A stretch of 64,000 nucleotides of DNA. It comes from Pandoraea thiooxydans (GTDB taxonomy: Bacteria; Pseudomonadota; Gammaproteobacteria; Burkholderiales; Burkholderiaceae). Made by a program: the position numbers and the translations under genes. Under the pieces are notes generated by a model. That model searched no databases. It was not told the origin of the DNA and was given only the letters and a program-made list of their open reading frames with translations. The stretch covers positions 930,001 to 994,000 of the forward strand of contig NZ_CP014839.1 of assembly GCF_001931675.1 (NCBI RefSeq), in the 5' to 3' direction. This document shows positions 27,251 to 37,712 of the stretch, piece by piece (position 1 is the stretch's first letter; each line of letters starts with the position of its first letter).

Positions 27251-29725
27251 ATGGCAAAGATGACAAGCGGAAAAACGGTGGGCAAGAAGGCAGTGGCAGC
27301 AAAGGCCGGTCACAAAGCGCCCGTCACGGGCAAGCCGGCTCGCTCCGCGAGATCTGCTGCCGCCACGCCGTCCGCGACAGGCCACCGAAAGACGTCGGGA
27401 AACGTAACGGCACAAAAAAGCGCAGCGGCCAAATCAGTTGGCACGACGGCTGCGAGAGCGGCAAACGCCGCAGTGCGCAAGACGGAGACCGGCAGCAAGG
27501 CGAGCGCTGCGCCCAAGGCAAAGCAACCTGCTCGCAACGGAACGGACGCCAAGGCGTCCGCATCGAAACCCCTAACCGGCAAAAGACCCGTCATGGAAAA
27601 ACGCAAAACCCCATCCGGGCAGCATGCTGGCTCCGAGAAACACTCCAAGGCCCCGACGCCTGCCAAACGCGGTAAAGCCGCATCGGCAAAGGCGGTCGCC
27701 TCCGCGACGCAACCGGTGGCTCCCGAGTCTCTTGACAACGAATCCGTGAACGAAGATCAGACCAAAGTTGAAAAGCAAAAGGCGCGTGATCGCCGCGCCA
27801 AGGAAAAAGCCCTCCTGAAGGATGCGTTCGCCTCGCACCAGCCCGGCACCGCCGAAGAGCTGGAAGAGCGCCGCACCAAGCTGAAGGCGCTGATCAAGCT
27901 CGGCAAGGAGCGTGGCTTCCTCACGTACGCCGAGATCAACGATCACCTGCCGGACGATCTGGTGGAAACCGAAGCGCTCGAGGGCGTGATCGGCACCTTC
28001 AACGACATGGGGATTGCCGTCTACGAACAGGCGCCCGATGCCGAGACGCTGCTGCTCAATGACAACGCTCCGGCCGCCACCAGCGACGACGAGGTGGAAG
28101 AAGAAGCCGAGGCGGCGCTGTCCACCGTCGACTCGGAATTCGGCCGCACGACCGACCCGGTGCGCATGTACATGCGCGAAATGGGCACTGTCGAGTTGCT
28201 CACGCGCGAGGGCGAAATCGAGATCGCGAAGCGTATCGAGGAAGGTCTCAAGCACATGGTGCAGGCCATCTCCACATGTCCGACCACGATTGCCGAAATC
28301 CTCGCGCAGGCCGACCGCGTGGCCAACGAAGAAATCCGTATCGACGAATTCGTCGATGGCTTGATCGACCCGAATGCCGAGGAAAACGCTCTGGCCGCGG
28401 CGGCAGCCGAGGAGGAAGAGTTCGAGGCTGACGCGGAGGAAGAGGAAACCGAAGAGGCTGACGACGAGGATGATGGCGACGGCGGCGCCAGCGCCAATGC
28501 CGCGCAACTGGAACAGCTCAAGCGCGACTCCCTGGAGAAATTCCAGTCGATCGCCGACTGGTTCCAGAAGATGCGCCGTGCCTTCGAGAAGGAAGGCTAT
28601 CAATCGAAGCCGTATATGAAGGCTCGCGAGGCGATCCAGACCGAATTGATGTCGATTCGGTTCACCGCGCGCACGGTCGAGCGCCTGTGTGACACACTGC
28701 GCTCGCAGGTCGACGAAGTGCGCAAGATCGAGCGCGCGATTCTGCATATCGTCGTCGATAAATGCGGCATGCCCCGCGCCGATTTCGTGAGCCGCTTCCC
28801 CGGCAATGAAACCGACCTGAACTGGGTGCACAGCGTGGTCGCCGATGGCAAGCCGTACAGCGCGATCGTCGAGCGCAACGTGCCCGCGGTGCAGGAACTG
28901 CAGCAAAAACTGATCGATCTGCAAGCGCGTGTGGTGTTGCCGTTGCCCGAACTGAAAGACGTCAACCGCAAAATGTCGGAAGGCGAGCGGCGCGCTCGTC
29001 AGGCCAAGCGCGAAATGACCGAGGCCAATTTGCGGCTGGTGATCTCGATCGCCAAGAAATACACCAATCGGGGCCTGCAATTCCTCGACCTCATCCAGGA
29101 AGGCAACATTGGCTTGATGAAGGCGGTCGACAAGTTCGAATATCGCCGCGGTTACAAGTTCTCGACCTATGCCACGTGGTGGATCCGGCAGGCGATCACC
29201 CGTTCGATTGCCGATCAGGCGCGCACCATCCGCATTCCGGTGCACATGATCGAGACGATCAACAAGATGAATCGTATCTCTCGCCAGATTCTGCAAGAAA
29301 CCGGTCTCGAGCCCGATCCTGCGACGCTGGCCGAGAAAATGGAAATGCCGGAGGACAAGATCCGCAAGATCATGAAAATCGCCAAAGAGCCGATTTCCAT
29401 GGAAACGCCGATCGGCGACGACGACGATTCCCATCTTGGCGATTTCATCGAGGACACCGGCACGGTGGCACCGGCCGACGCAGCCTTGCACGGCAGCATG
29501 CGAGACGTCGTCAAGGACGTGCTCGACTCGCTCACGCCGCGTGAGGCCAAGGTCCTGCGCATGCGCTTTGGCGTGGAAATGAGCACCGACCATACGCTCG
29601 AGGAAGTAGGCAAGCAGTTCGACGTCACACGCGAGCGCATTCGTCAGATCGAAGCCAAGGCGTTGCGCAAGCTGCGTCACCCGAGCCGCTCGGACAAACT
29701 GAAGTCGTTCCTGGAAGGCAACTGA
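27251..29725 (+). CDS. rpoD: Primary RNA polymerase sigma factor (sigma-70)
   Basis: 824 residues, about 210 longer than E. coli RpoD. The first ~190 residues are a Lys/Ala/Ser/Thr-rich, probably disordered tail, common in Burkholderiales. Region 1.1 follows ([24 protein letters not shown]), then 1.2 ([32 protein letters not shown]), an acidic non-conserved insert ([20 protein letters not shown]), region 2 ([40 protein letters not shown]...[14 protein letters not shown]), region 3, and region 4 ([32 protein letters not shown]). It directs housekeeping transcription. Confidence 0.97.
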   Translation: MAKMTSGKTVGKKAVAAKAGHKAPVTGKPARSARSAAATPSATGHRKTSGNVTAQKSAAAKSVGTTAARAANAAVRKTETGSKASAAPKAKQPARNGTDAKASASKPLTGKRPVMEKRKTPSGQHAGSEKHSKAPTPAKRGKAASAKAVASATQPVAPESLDNESVNEDQTKVEKQKARDRRAKEKALLKDAFASHQPGTAEELEERRTKLKALIKLGKERGFLTYAEINDHLPDDLVETEALEGVIGTFNDMGIAVYEQAPDAETLLLNDNAPAATSDDEVEEEAEAALSTVDSEFGRTTDPVRMYMREMGTVELLTREGEIEIAKRIEEGLKHMVQAISTCPTTIAEILAQADRVANEEIRIDEFVDGLIDPNAEENALAAAAAEEEEFEADAEEEETEEADDEDDGDGGASANAAQLEQLKRDSLEKFQSIADWFQKMRRAFEKEGYQSKPYMKAREAIQTELMSIRFTARTVERLCDTLRSQVDEVRKIERAILHIVVDKCGMPRADFVSRFPGNETDLNWVHSVVADGKPYSAIVERNVPAVQELQQKLIDLQARVVLPLPELKDVNRKMSEGERRARQAKREMTEANLRLVISIAKKYTNRGLQFLDLIQEGNIGLMKAVDKFEYRRGYKFSTYATWWIRQAITRSIADQARTIRIPVHMIETINKMNRISRQILQETGLEPDPATLAEKMEMPEDKIRKIMKIAKEPISMETPIGDDDDSHLGDFIEDTGTVAPADAALHGSMRDVVKDVLDSLTPREAKVLRMRFGVEMSTDHTLEEVGKQFDVTRERIRQIEAKALRKLRHPSRSDKLKSFLEGN

Positions 29726-29752
29726 TCCGCTGGTAACCGCCTATCGTTTGAC

Positions 29753-29828
<76 letters not shown>

Positions 29829-29834
29829 TCCCTG

Positions 29835-29871
29835 CGGGCTAGCAAGCATATGCTTGCTAGCCCGTTTTTTT
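29835..29871 (+). terminator. Rho-independent terminator after the tRNA gene
   Basis: A perfect 15-bp palindrome (CGGGCTAGCAAGCAT with its complement, 29835-29864) followed by seven T. It ends the rpoD/tRNA transcript. Confidence 0.85.
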
Positions 29872-29999
29872 ATTGCGCGACGATTTCACGAGAGGAGCGA
29901 TCGACATGGTCGTCAATCCACGATATTTCCCGCTTGCGAGACGACGGGGCAACGGCGCGTGCCGCCCGAACCTGGGGTGCCTCCGAATCTTTTGCTCGT

Positions 30000-30815
30000 T
30001 TAGCGATGACTGGCTGTATCAAACACAGGCATATCTTCGAGATCACAAAGAAAAGAAGAGAGAGCGGAAGGAAAGCCTTGCGAATAGGGAGTCGGCTGTG
30101 TGGCTATCCGTCTTGGATTGGATTTTATGTGCTCGATAAAGAGCGATTCGTCCAGCTGTGAGTCAATTAGCGCATTGAAGACATTCGTATCGTGAATCAG
30201 CTGTATCCATCGCGCGGAGTGACACTGTATGTGCGGGTGTGAAATCACGTGCTGGTGATAGATATCGTAGACGTTTTCTCCATTGAACCGCGGGCAAAAT
30301 CTCGTCAGAAACGGTGAGCGGTTGTAATACACTTCCTGCCAGCATTCTTTCGTGACGTGATAACCTCGTGTCGCGACCACGTGCGTGAATCGAATATTGT
30401 TTTCGATTGCTCTTTGAATCGCTCGATTAATCTCTTCAAAATAGTTGTCGGCCAAAGCATCGTCCGAATCAACGCGAGACAGTGCAATGTTGGTATATCC
30501 CGCCCGTGTGATTTCTTCGTTGACCTGTTGGATATGATTTTTGTCTTTTGAAAAAACAGGGGTAACGATGTCGGAAAATAGATGCTCAAATTTTCTGTAA
30601 TCTGCCTCGTCAGTTTCATCCATCAGGAGAAAATTTTTAAGGCTCTTAACCTTTTGACGCCGCAGTGACGCCGCCAGGAACCGACGAAACAATGCAACTC
30701 TGTAGGCGAACCATTTGCTTCTATTCTCTTCTGGTCCGTAGGCAATTTCCTGCCACTCTGGATTCAACTTAAGCGAAAATCGAACCACCACGAGGTTGTT
30801 GATCTCCATACCCAT
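30000..30815 (-). CDS. Putative rhamnosyltransferase-family glycosyltransferase
   Basis: 271 residues. Pattern of the bacterial 'putative rhamnosyl transferase' family: start NNLVVVRFSLKL, DETDEADYRKFEHLF, TNIALSRVDSDDALADNYFEEINRA with the DSDD nucleotide-sugar/metal motif, HVVATRGYHV and a C-terminal SARWIQLIHDTN. It would act on surface polysaccharide. Codon use is clearly A+T-richer than its neighbours, a sign of transfer. An IS21 element ends 19 bp before its ATG at 30815, so its native promoter has been displaced. No other polysaccharide genes lie nearby. Confidence 0.75.
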   Translation of the reverse strand: MGMEINNLVVVRFSLKLNPEWQEIAYGPEENRSKWFAYRVALFRRFLAASLRRQKVKSLKNFLLMDETDEADYRKFEHLFSDIVTPVFSKDKNHIQQVNEEITRAGYTNIALSRVDSDDALADNYFEEINRAIQRAIENNIRFTHVVATRGYHVTKECWQEVYYNRSPFLTRFCPRFNGENVYDIYHQHVISHPHIQCHSARWIQLIHDTNVFNALIDSQLDESLFIEHIKSNPRRIATQPTPYSQGFPSALSSFLCDLEDMPVFDTASHR

Positions 30816-30834
30816 CGTGTGAATCGACTTGTGC

Positions 30835-30863
30835 TGTTACGCGCGGAGTAAAAATGAGCCACT
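30835..30863 (+). repeat. Left terminal inverted repeat of the IS21 element
   Basis: 29 bp starting TGTTACGCGC and ending TGAGCCACT. It matches the right end in 22 of 29 positions by eye. A second internal copy of the same motif follows at 30871-30888, a tandem arrangement typical of IS21-family ends, where multiple IstA sites are needed. Confidence 0.85.
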
Positions 30864-30870
30864 TCGCGCG

Positions 30871-30888
30871 AAGTAAATCTGAGCCACT
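30871..30888 (+). repeat. Internal copy of the IS21 end motif
   Basis: AAGTAAATCTGAGCCACT, identical to the core of the right inverted repeat (reverse complement at 32761-32778). Second transposase-binding site at the left end. Confidence 0.8.
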
Positions 30889-30924
30889 TTTTCGTAAAGT
30901 CGGATCTTTTTGCGCGAGATCCGA

Positions 30925-32750
<1,826 letters not shown>

Positions 32751-32760
32751 ACCGCCGCCT

Positions 32761-32789
32761 AGTGGCTCAGATTTACTTTGCGTTTGACA
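32761..32789 (-). repeat. Right terminal inverted repeat of the IS21 element
   Basis: Reading inward on the minus strand it begins TGTCAAACGC and ends TGAGCCACT, aligned without gaps to the left end. GTGC follows directly outside. Confidence 0.85.
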
Positions 32790-33048
32790 GTGCTGCATTT
32801 TTTCCATTATGCGCGCCATTCGTGATTACCATTCGCATTATGGCCGTTGACAAAAATGAGTTTAACAGCGCACGCGCAGCCGTATTGAGTTAGCGAAAAC
32901 CTCCTCGATTCGTCACGGGAGCGTGTGTGCCGGTGAGTATCTACCCGGCGGAAGATGTCGGCCGGCTAGCAGCAAAGCGCGGTAGCGCGAGGCTGTCGAG
33001 CATGTGATTTATCGCGGCGGAAATCGAAATCCGCCTTAAACGACGAGC

Positions 33049-33143
33049 AAAAAAAATGGCCAGCAATCTGCTGGCCATAAAATCCACCAGGAGGAGGTGG
33101 AGGAGACAGGTGAATAATATCAGGGAAATCCCTATCAGGGATA
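33049..33143 (-). ncRNA. Candidate ~95-nt sRNA with an anti-Shine-Dalgarno hairpin loop
   Basis: On the minus strand three stem-loops follow one another: ATCCCT-GAT-AGGGAT (33128-33142); CCACC-TCCTCCT-GGTGG (33084-33100), whose loop is complementary to Shine-Dalgarno AGGAGGA; and a terminator stem ATGGCCAGCA-GAT-TGCTGGCCAT (33056-33078) followed by eight T. CTCCT lies just 5' of the second hairpin, extending the C/U-rich pairing surface. A promoter is placed correctly upstream. No open frame of coding quality covers it. The layout recalls sRNAs with CCUCC-type loops in alpha- and beta-proteobacteria. Confidence 0.6.
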
Positions 33144-33147
33144 GCTC

Positions 33148-33176
33148 TTAATAGAGGTGTTGCTCTATTGCAACAA
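33148..33176 (-). promoter_or_regulatory. Sigma-70 promoter of the candidate sRNA
   Basis: Minus strand: -35 TTGTTG (33171-33176), exactly 17-bp spacer, -10 TATTAA (33148-33153). Start is expected near 33142, at the foot of the first hairpin. Confidence 0.5.
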
Positions 33177-33294
33177 TTGAGCCGGTCAGCGCCTATATTG
33201 CCGCCTGTAACGCATTGCAGCACTGCCGGCTGGCTGGGCAATGCACAATGGCCAGCAACCCCACAATATTCGTTTGGCATGAGGTCGACCGTTG

Positions 33295-33882
33295 ATGAAT
33301 CCGAATTTCGCACGTCTTCGTGAATTTGTAACGGCCTTCGGGGCGTTGGTGGCAGCTCGGCCCAGCGAGGCAGACTTGCTGCGCGAAGGCGAACCGCTTT
33401 TGGCCGGCCTGGTGTCGGTCGACGATTGGCTGCCGGCTGAATATGCTCAGCCGGATCCGGCCCGCTACACCCAATATCTGCTGCACGCCGATTCCGAGCA
33501 GCGTTTCTCGATCGTCAGCTTTGTGTGGGGCCCCGGACAGTCGACGCCGATCCACGATCACACCGTGTGGGGAATCATAGGATTGCTGCGAGGCGCCGAA
33601 TATTCGCAGCCCTATCGCCTGGCGCCTGGCGATCGGCCTATCGTGCAGGGCCCGGCCAAGTTGCTGGAGCCGGGGCAGGTCGAAGTCGTTTCGCCGACGG
33701 TCGGCGACGTCCATCAGGTACGCAACGCTTTCGATGACCGCGCATCGATCAGCATCCACGTCTATGGCGCCAACATCGGCGGCGTCCGGCGATCGGTCTA
33801 TCTGCCAGAAGGCGGCCGCAAAAGCTTCGTCTCCGGCTATTCGAACGCCGTCTTGCCCAATATCTGGAGCCTCAACGCATGA
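33295..33882 (+). CDS. Cupin thiol dioxygenase, 3-mercaptopropionate dioxygenase-like
   Basis: 195 residues from ATG 33295 (adjacent TTG at 33292 is less likely). Cysteine-dioxygenase fold: first cupin motif TPIHDHTVWG gives His87 and His89, second gives His140 (GDVHQVRN), the three iron ligands. The substrate position reads YTQY (Gln60) where cysteine dioxygenases carry Arg; with His87/89/140 this is the same spacing as P. aeruginosa 3-mercaptopropionate dioxygenase (Gln62, His89/91/142). So a 3-mercaptopropionate substrate is inferred over cysteine. Product would be a sulfinic acid. It stands alone. Confidence 0.8.
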   Translation: MNPNFARLREFVTAFGALVAARPSEADLLREGEPLLAGLVSVDDWLPAEYAQPDPARYTQYLLHADSEQRFSIVSFVWGPGQSTPIHDHTVWGIIGLLRGAEYSQPYRLAPGDRPIVQGPAKLLEPGQVEVVSPTVGDVHQVRNAFDDRASISIHVYGANIGGVRRSVYLPEGGRKSFVSGYSNAVLPNIWSLNA

Positions 33883-33963
33883 GGTGAGCCGGTCTGGCCG
33901 CTTTCACGATTGCATTACCGTCACAGTGTGCGACGTAGCAGGGCGCCGGCTGGCGCCGTGGCC

Positions 33964-34428
33964 TCACGTCGTCTCGGGAGACTTCACCAGCAGCAGCGGC
34001 AAGGTCGAGATGCGCAGCAGCGCTTCCGCCACGCTGCCCAGCAGCAGACGGGTCACGCCGCGCCGGCCGTGCGTGCCCAGCACCACCACATCGGCTTTCC
34101 AGGCGGTTGCCTCGGCGAGGATGGCCTCGGCGATGGTTTGCGCTCCGACATCGAGATCGAGCCGCTTGATGTCGGCGGCGACACCCTTGGCCTGCAACGG
34201 TGCCAGCGCCGCCTGCAGGATGTCATCGGCGTCCTTCTCCAGGACGGCTTGAGTATCGACCGGTACAAAGCCGGCATAGGCGCCGGCGGCCGACGGGTCG
34301 AGCATCGGCGGCACGACGGACACCAGATGGATCTTGCCTTGTGTGAGACCGACCAGCTTGACGGCCTCGTCAAGCGCGCGTTGCGACGGCGTGCTGCCGT
34401 CGACGGCAACCAGGATGCGTTCGTACAT
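33964..34428 (-). CDS. Universal stress protein, UspA family
   Basis: 154 residues. Starts YERILVAVDGSTPSQRALDEAV and carries the ATP-binding signature VVLGTHGRRGVTRLLLGSVAEALL with the C-terminal PLLLVKS strand. ATP-binding Usp proteins support survival under starvation and other stresses. It converges on the thiol dioxygenase gene. Specific role unknown. Confidence 0.92.
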   Translation of the reverse strand: MYERILVAVDGSTPSQRALDEAVKLVGLTQGKIHLVSVVPPMLDPSAAGAYAGFVPVDTQAVLEKDADDILQAALAPLQAKGVAADIKRLDLDVGAQTIAEAILAEATAWKADVVVLGTHGRRGVTRLLLGSVAEALLRISTLPLLLVKSPETT

Positions 34429-34548
34429 AGGATGTTCTCTCGATGGGAGGGCGCTTTACGAGGATCAACGCCGTTCGTCATGACTACCCCGCCATTGTCG
34501 CACCGGCGGGCGGTATCGTCATCAGCAGTGCAAATTAATCAGCGCGAC

Positions 34549-34788
34549 TCAATTCGGCGCCGCCTTGCACGCGATCAGCATCGAGCGCGTGGCATCGTCG
34601 TCATCGTTGCGCTGGATCACGTCGAAGCCGGCCGGACCGCATTGCTTGGCCGCGCGCAACCGGCATAAGTCCCATGAACTGCCCGGACAGGAGATCAGGT
34701 TGGTCGGCCGATTGTCGGATGTGAATAACGGCGGAGCCGAACTGCAGGCAGTCAAGACAAGCGCGCTCACGCAGATGGCAGTTTTCAT
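34549..34788 (-). CDS. Small lipoprotein with four downstream cysteines
   Basis: 79 residues from ATG 34788. The signal peptide MKTAICVSALVLTACSS ends in a lipobox L-T-A-C, so the mature N-terminal Cys should be acylated. The mature part has further Cys residues (ISCPGSSWDLCRLRAAKQCGP and IACKAAPN) that could form two disulfides. No known domain is recognised. An in-frame start at 34842 would bury the signal peptide and is rejected. Confidence 0.7.
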   Translation of the reverse strand: MKTAICVSALVLTACSSAPPLFTSDNRPTNLISCPGSSWDLCRLRAAKQCGPAGFDVIQRNDDDDATRSMLIACKAAPN

Positions 34789-34963
34789 GACGAGAGAGTG
34801 TGTCGAGGAAATCCAGATGCCGGGAGTATAGCGCGGCGCCACGCGCTTGCGCGGCGAGCCCGATGCAAAGAAGGGCGGGCCGCGCTACAGTAGCGGTTGA
34901 TGCCCTGCTGGCGCCGCTTGGCGCGGCTCTGCCGTCCTGCTGGGCGCTTTATGGAGGCATTCA

Positions 34964-35770
34964 GTGCACCCCTCGCCGACGACTTCACCCACGCCGGAAG
35001 CGCTCGCCGCTTTTGCGGTCGAGCTCGCTCAGGCGGTACGCCCCATTTCACGGCGGTGGTTTCGCCACCCGCTGGAAATCGAATCCAAAGCCGATCTGAG
35101 CCCGGTCACCATCGCCGACCGCGAGATCGAACAAGCGCTGCGCCAGCGCATCGCCGAACGCTTTCCGCTGCACGGCATCCTGGGCGAGGAATTCGGCCTG
35201 GCGCACGGCGAGGCCGAATACGTCTGGTCGATCGATCCGATCGACGGCACACGCAGCTTCATCTCCGGATATCCGCTGTGGGGCACGCTGCTGGCGCTGC
35301 TGCACCATGGCGCGCCCGTGCTCGGCGTGATCGACGTGCCGGTGTTGAACGAGTGCTGGGTTGGCGTGCGCGGCCTCGGTACGCACCTGAACGGCGAACC
35401 GTGCCATACCGGTGCCCGCGGCAACCTGTCCGATGCCACGCTCTATGCCACCACGCCTGACATCTTCGACGCGGCCGAACTCGCCGTGTTCGATGCGCTG
35501 AGCCGTCGCGTCGGCATGCGCCGTTTCGGCGGCGACTGCTACAGCTATGCGCTATTGGCCGCCGGGCATGTCGATCTCGTCATGGAGGCAGGCTTGCAGC
35601 CCTATGACTACCTGGCGCTCGCGCCGGTCATCGAAGGTGCGGGGGGCGTCATCACCGATTGGCAGGGCCGCGCCTTGACGTTGAGCTCCGGCTCGCGGGT
35701 GCTGGCCGCGGCGAACCCGGAACTCCATCGGCAGGCCCTGGATGTGATTCGCGCGGCCCCACCCGGGTAA
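34964..35770 (+). CDS. Inositol-monophosphatase-family phosphatase, HisN-like (histidinol-phosphatase type)
   Basis: 268 residues from GTG 34964, with GGAGG six nt upstream. IMPase fold: ADREIEQALRQRIAERFPLHGILGEEFG gives the first metal acid, SIDPIDGTRSFISGYP the second metal site, and GGDCYSYALLAAGHVDLVMEAGLQPYDYLALAPVIEGAGG the third. The GTRSFISGYPLWGTLLAL loop is typical of the HisN histidinol-phosphate phosphatases. It is not near other his genes, so inositol- or PAP-phosphatase activity stays possible. Confidence 0.85.
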   Translation: MHPSPTTSPTPEALAAFAVELAQAVRPISRRWFRHPLEIESKADLSPVTIADREIEQALRQRIAERFPLHGILGEEFGLAHGEAEYVWSIDPIDGTRSFISGYPLWGTLLALLHHGAPVLGVIDVPVLNECWVGVRGLGTHLNGEPCHTGARGNLSDATLYATTPDIFDAAELAVFDALSRRVGMRRFGGDCYSYALLAAGHVDLVMEAGLQPYDYLALAPVIEGAGGVITDWQGRALTLSSGSRVLAAANPELHRQALDVIRAAPPG

Positions 35771-35861
35771 GCGTTTGTAACAATCGACGCACAAATCCTT
35801 ACAGCACGTGCAAGCGCCAGCCCTTAACATGAAACGCATTCGCACCGCAGAAGGAATTCGC

Positions 35862-36179
35862 ATGAACGTCACCTGGTTTTTCATGGCGGCAGCCATCTCG
35901 TTGGCTGCCGCGCTGTTCTCGCCGGCGTCGTCGGCGCGACCGCAGGCGAACGTAACCGTGATGATCGACCGGGCGCCGCCGCCGCCCGTCTACGAACGGA
36001 TGCCGCCGCCGCGTCGCGGCTATGTCTGGTCGCCCGGCTACTGGCGCTGGACCGGTCATCGCCACATCTGGGTCAACGGACAATGGGTGCGCGCGCGCCG
36101 CGGTTACCGCTACCAGCCGCCGCACTGGGTACGCGACGGACGCGAGTGGCGATTCTCTCCAGGTGACTGGCGTCGCTAG
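35862..36179 (+). CDS. Exported YXWGXW-repeat-type protein
   Basis: 105 residues from ATG 35862, chosen because GAAGGA lies six nt upstream and the protein then begins with a signal peptide (MNVTWFFMAAAISLAAALFSPASSA). The mature part is rich in Trp, Tyr, Arg and Pro, with repeats of the type GYVWSPGYWRW, HIWVNGQWVRAR, YQPPHWVRDGREWRF. Such small exported proteins are widespread in proteobacteria, function unknown. Starts further upstream (35808, 35829) lack a ribosome site. Confidence 0.75.
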   Translation: MNVTWFFMAAAISLAAALFSPASSARPQANVTVMIDRAPPPPVYERMPPPRRGYVWSPGYWRWTGHRHIWVNGQWVRARRGYRYQPPHWVRDGREWRFSPGDWRR

Positions 36180-36212
36180 CGAGGCGCTGCCGACGAGACT
36201 ACCGCGCGCGCC

Positions 36213-37688
36213 TTACGGAGAAGGGCTTGTCGTCAGCTTGAGCGCATCCAGAGCGCGCTCGCGCGCTGCCTGATGCGCCACGATTGGCGCGGGGTAGGTC
36301 TGGCCGAGCGTCAACCCGGCTGCTTCGCGCTGCGCTGGCGAAGCCTCCCACGGATGATGCACGACAGAGGTCGGTAAGCCGTCCAACTCCGGCACCCAGC
36401 GTTTCACATACACCGCCTGCGGATCGAATTTCTCCGCTTGCAGCACCGGATTGAAAATGCGGAAATACGGCGCCGCGTCGACGCCGGAGCCCGCCACCCA
36501 TTGCCAACTCGACGGATTGCTGGCCGGATCGGCATCCACCAGCGTATCCCAGAACCACGCCTCTCCGTCGCGCCAGTCGAGCAGCAGATGCTTGGCAAGA
36601 AACGACGCGCACACCATGCGCACGCGGTTGTGCATCCACCCGGTGGTCCACAGTTCGCGCATGCCGGCATCCACCAACGGATAGCCGGTGCGACCCTGCT
36701 GCCAGGCCCGCAATGCAGCCGGGTCGGTACGCCAGGGCATCGCATCGAAACGCGCTTGAAAATTGCGGCGCGCCAGATCGGGGAAATAATAAAGCTGGTG
36801 ATACGAGAATTCGCGCCAGCCGAGTTCGGCAAGCAGCTTGTCCAGATCGGTCTGGCTCGCGCGTGTCGTCCCGGCGCGCATCGCCGCCTTGGCTGCGTGC
36901 CAGATTTGACGGGGCGACAGATGGCCAAAGCGCAAATACGGCGACAGTCGGCTCGTGCCGGCCACATGCGGCAGGTCGCGGTGGTTGGCATAGCCTGCCA
37001 ATCCATCTTCCAGGAAGTCATCGAGCCGTTCGTGCGCAGCAGCCTCGCCGCGCCGCCAGGCGCGACGCAATCCCCCGGCCCAGTCCGGTGTGTGCGGCTC
37101 GAGCCGCAAGCTGGCCAGCGACACGGTGCGCATCTGCCCAGGCCAAGGATGAAAGGTCAGGGTGGCGGGCGCCGATAACGGAACGGCCGGTTCATCCTGC
37201 CGGGAGCATGCCCGCCAGTAGGCCGTGAAAACGCGAAACGGCTGCCCGGCGCCATTGAGCACCGTCCATGGCTCGGTCAGCAATTGGCCGTTGCTGCTGC
37301 GCACCGTGATGCCGCGTGCTTCCAGATTCTTTTTCAGGCCGCTGTCGAGCGCACGCTCGGCCGCGCCGTAACGGCGATTCCAGTAAACGGCGCCGGCGCC
37401 TGTTTGCGCCACCAGGGTTTCGATCTCTTGTGCCGCTGAGCCTTGCAATATCGCCAGGCGTCCGCCGAGCGAGCTCAGACTCGCATCGAGCGCTTCGAGC
37501 GCGCCGTGCAGCCACCAGCGCGCAGCGCCGCCAAGCGGGCGCAAACCGTCGCTTTGTTCGTCCAATACATAGACGCAGATCAGCGGGCGGCCCGATGCGG
37601 CAGCGTGATGCAGGGCGGGATTGTCCGCCACGCGCAGATCGTCGCGAAACCAGACGATCGCGGGTGACGGTGATGACGTTGCGGACAT
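36213..37688 (-). CDS. phrB: Deoxyribodipyrimidine photolyase (CPD class I)
   Basis: 491 residues. N-terminal antenna domain starts IVWFRDDLRVADNPAL. The C-terminal FAD domain carries LDKLLAELGWREFSYH, the signature TGYPLVDAGMRELWTTGWMHNRVRM and DADPASNPSSWQWVAGSG. It repairs UV-made cyclobutane dimers using blue light. It is the last gene of an eight-gene minus-strand operon, 24 bp after the SDR gene. Linkage of a photolyase to lipid-modifying genes is known from singlet-oxygen regulons such as that of sigma-E/ChrR in Rhodobacter. Confidence 0.94.
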   Translation of the reverse strand: MSATSSPSPAIVWFRDDLRVADNPALHHAAASGRPLICVYVLDEQSDGLRPLGGAARWWLHGALEALDASLSSLGGRLAILQGSAAQEIETLVAQTGAGAVYWNRRYGAAERALDSGLKKNLEARGITVRSSNGQLLTEPWTVLNGAGQPFRVFTAYWRACSRQDEPAVPLSAPATLTFHPWPGQMRTVSLASLRLEPHTPDWAGGLRRAWRRGEAAAHERLDDFLEDGLAGYANHRDLPHVAGTSRLSPYLRFGHLSPRQIWHAAKAAMRAGTTRASQTDLDKLLAELGWREFSYHQLYYFPDLARRNFQARFDAMPWRTDPAALRAWQQGRTGYPLVDAGMRELWTTGWMHNRVRMVCASFLAKHLLLDWRDGEAWFWDTLVDADPASNPSSWQWVAGSGVDAAPYFRIFNPVLQAEKFDPQAVYVKRWVPELDGLPTSVVHHPWEASPAQREAAGLTLGQTYPAPIVAHQAARERALDALKLTTSPSP

Positions 37689-37712
37689 GGCAATTTCAAT
37701 AAAAGGCGGAGG

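Larger units (their letters stand above)
32790..33294. other. Gene-free region right of the IS element, carrying a candidate sRNA
   Basis: 505 bp without a protein gene. The left part is the original upstream flank of the glycosyltransferase gene, now separated by the IS. The right part holds a minus-strand promoter, hairpins and terminator (33049-33176; see separate entries) and the upstream region of the thiol dioxygenase gene. Confidence 0.6.

Noticed and set aside
27572-29680. 702-residue minus-strand frame opposite rpoD
   Set aside because: Leu/His/Arg-rich shadow of the sigma factor gene.
33056-33078. Terminator for a plus-strand transcript leaving the IS element
   Set aside because: The A-run is on the 5' side in the plus orientation; the T-run exists only on the minus strand, which fits the sRNA instead.
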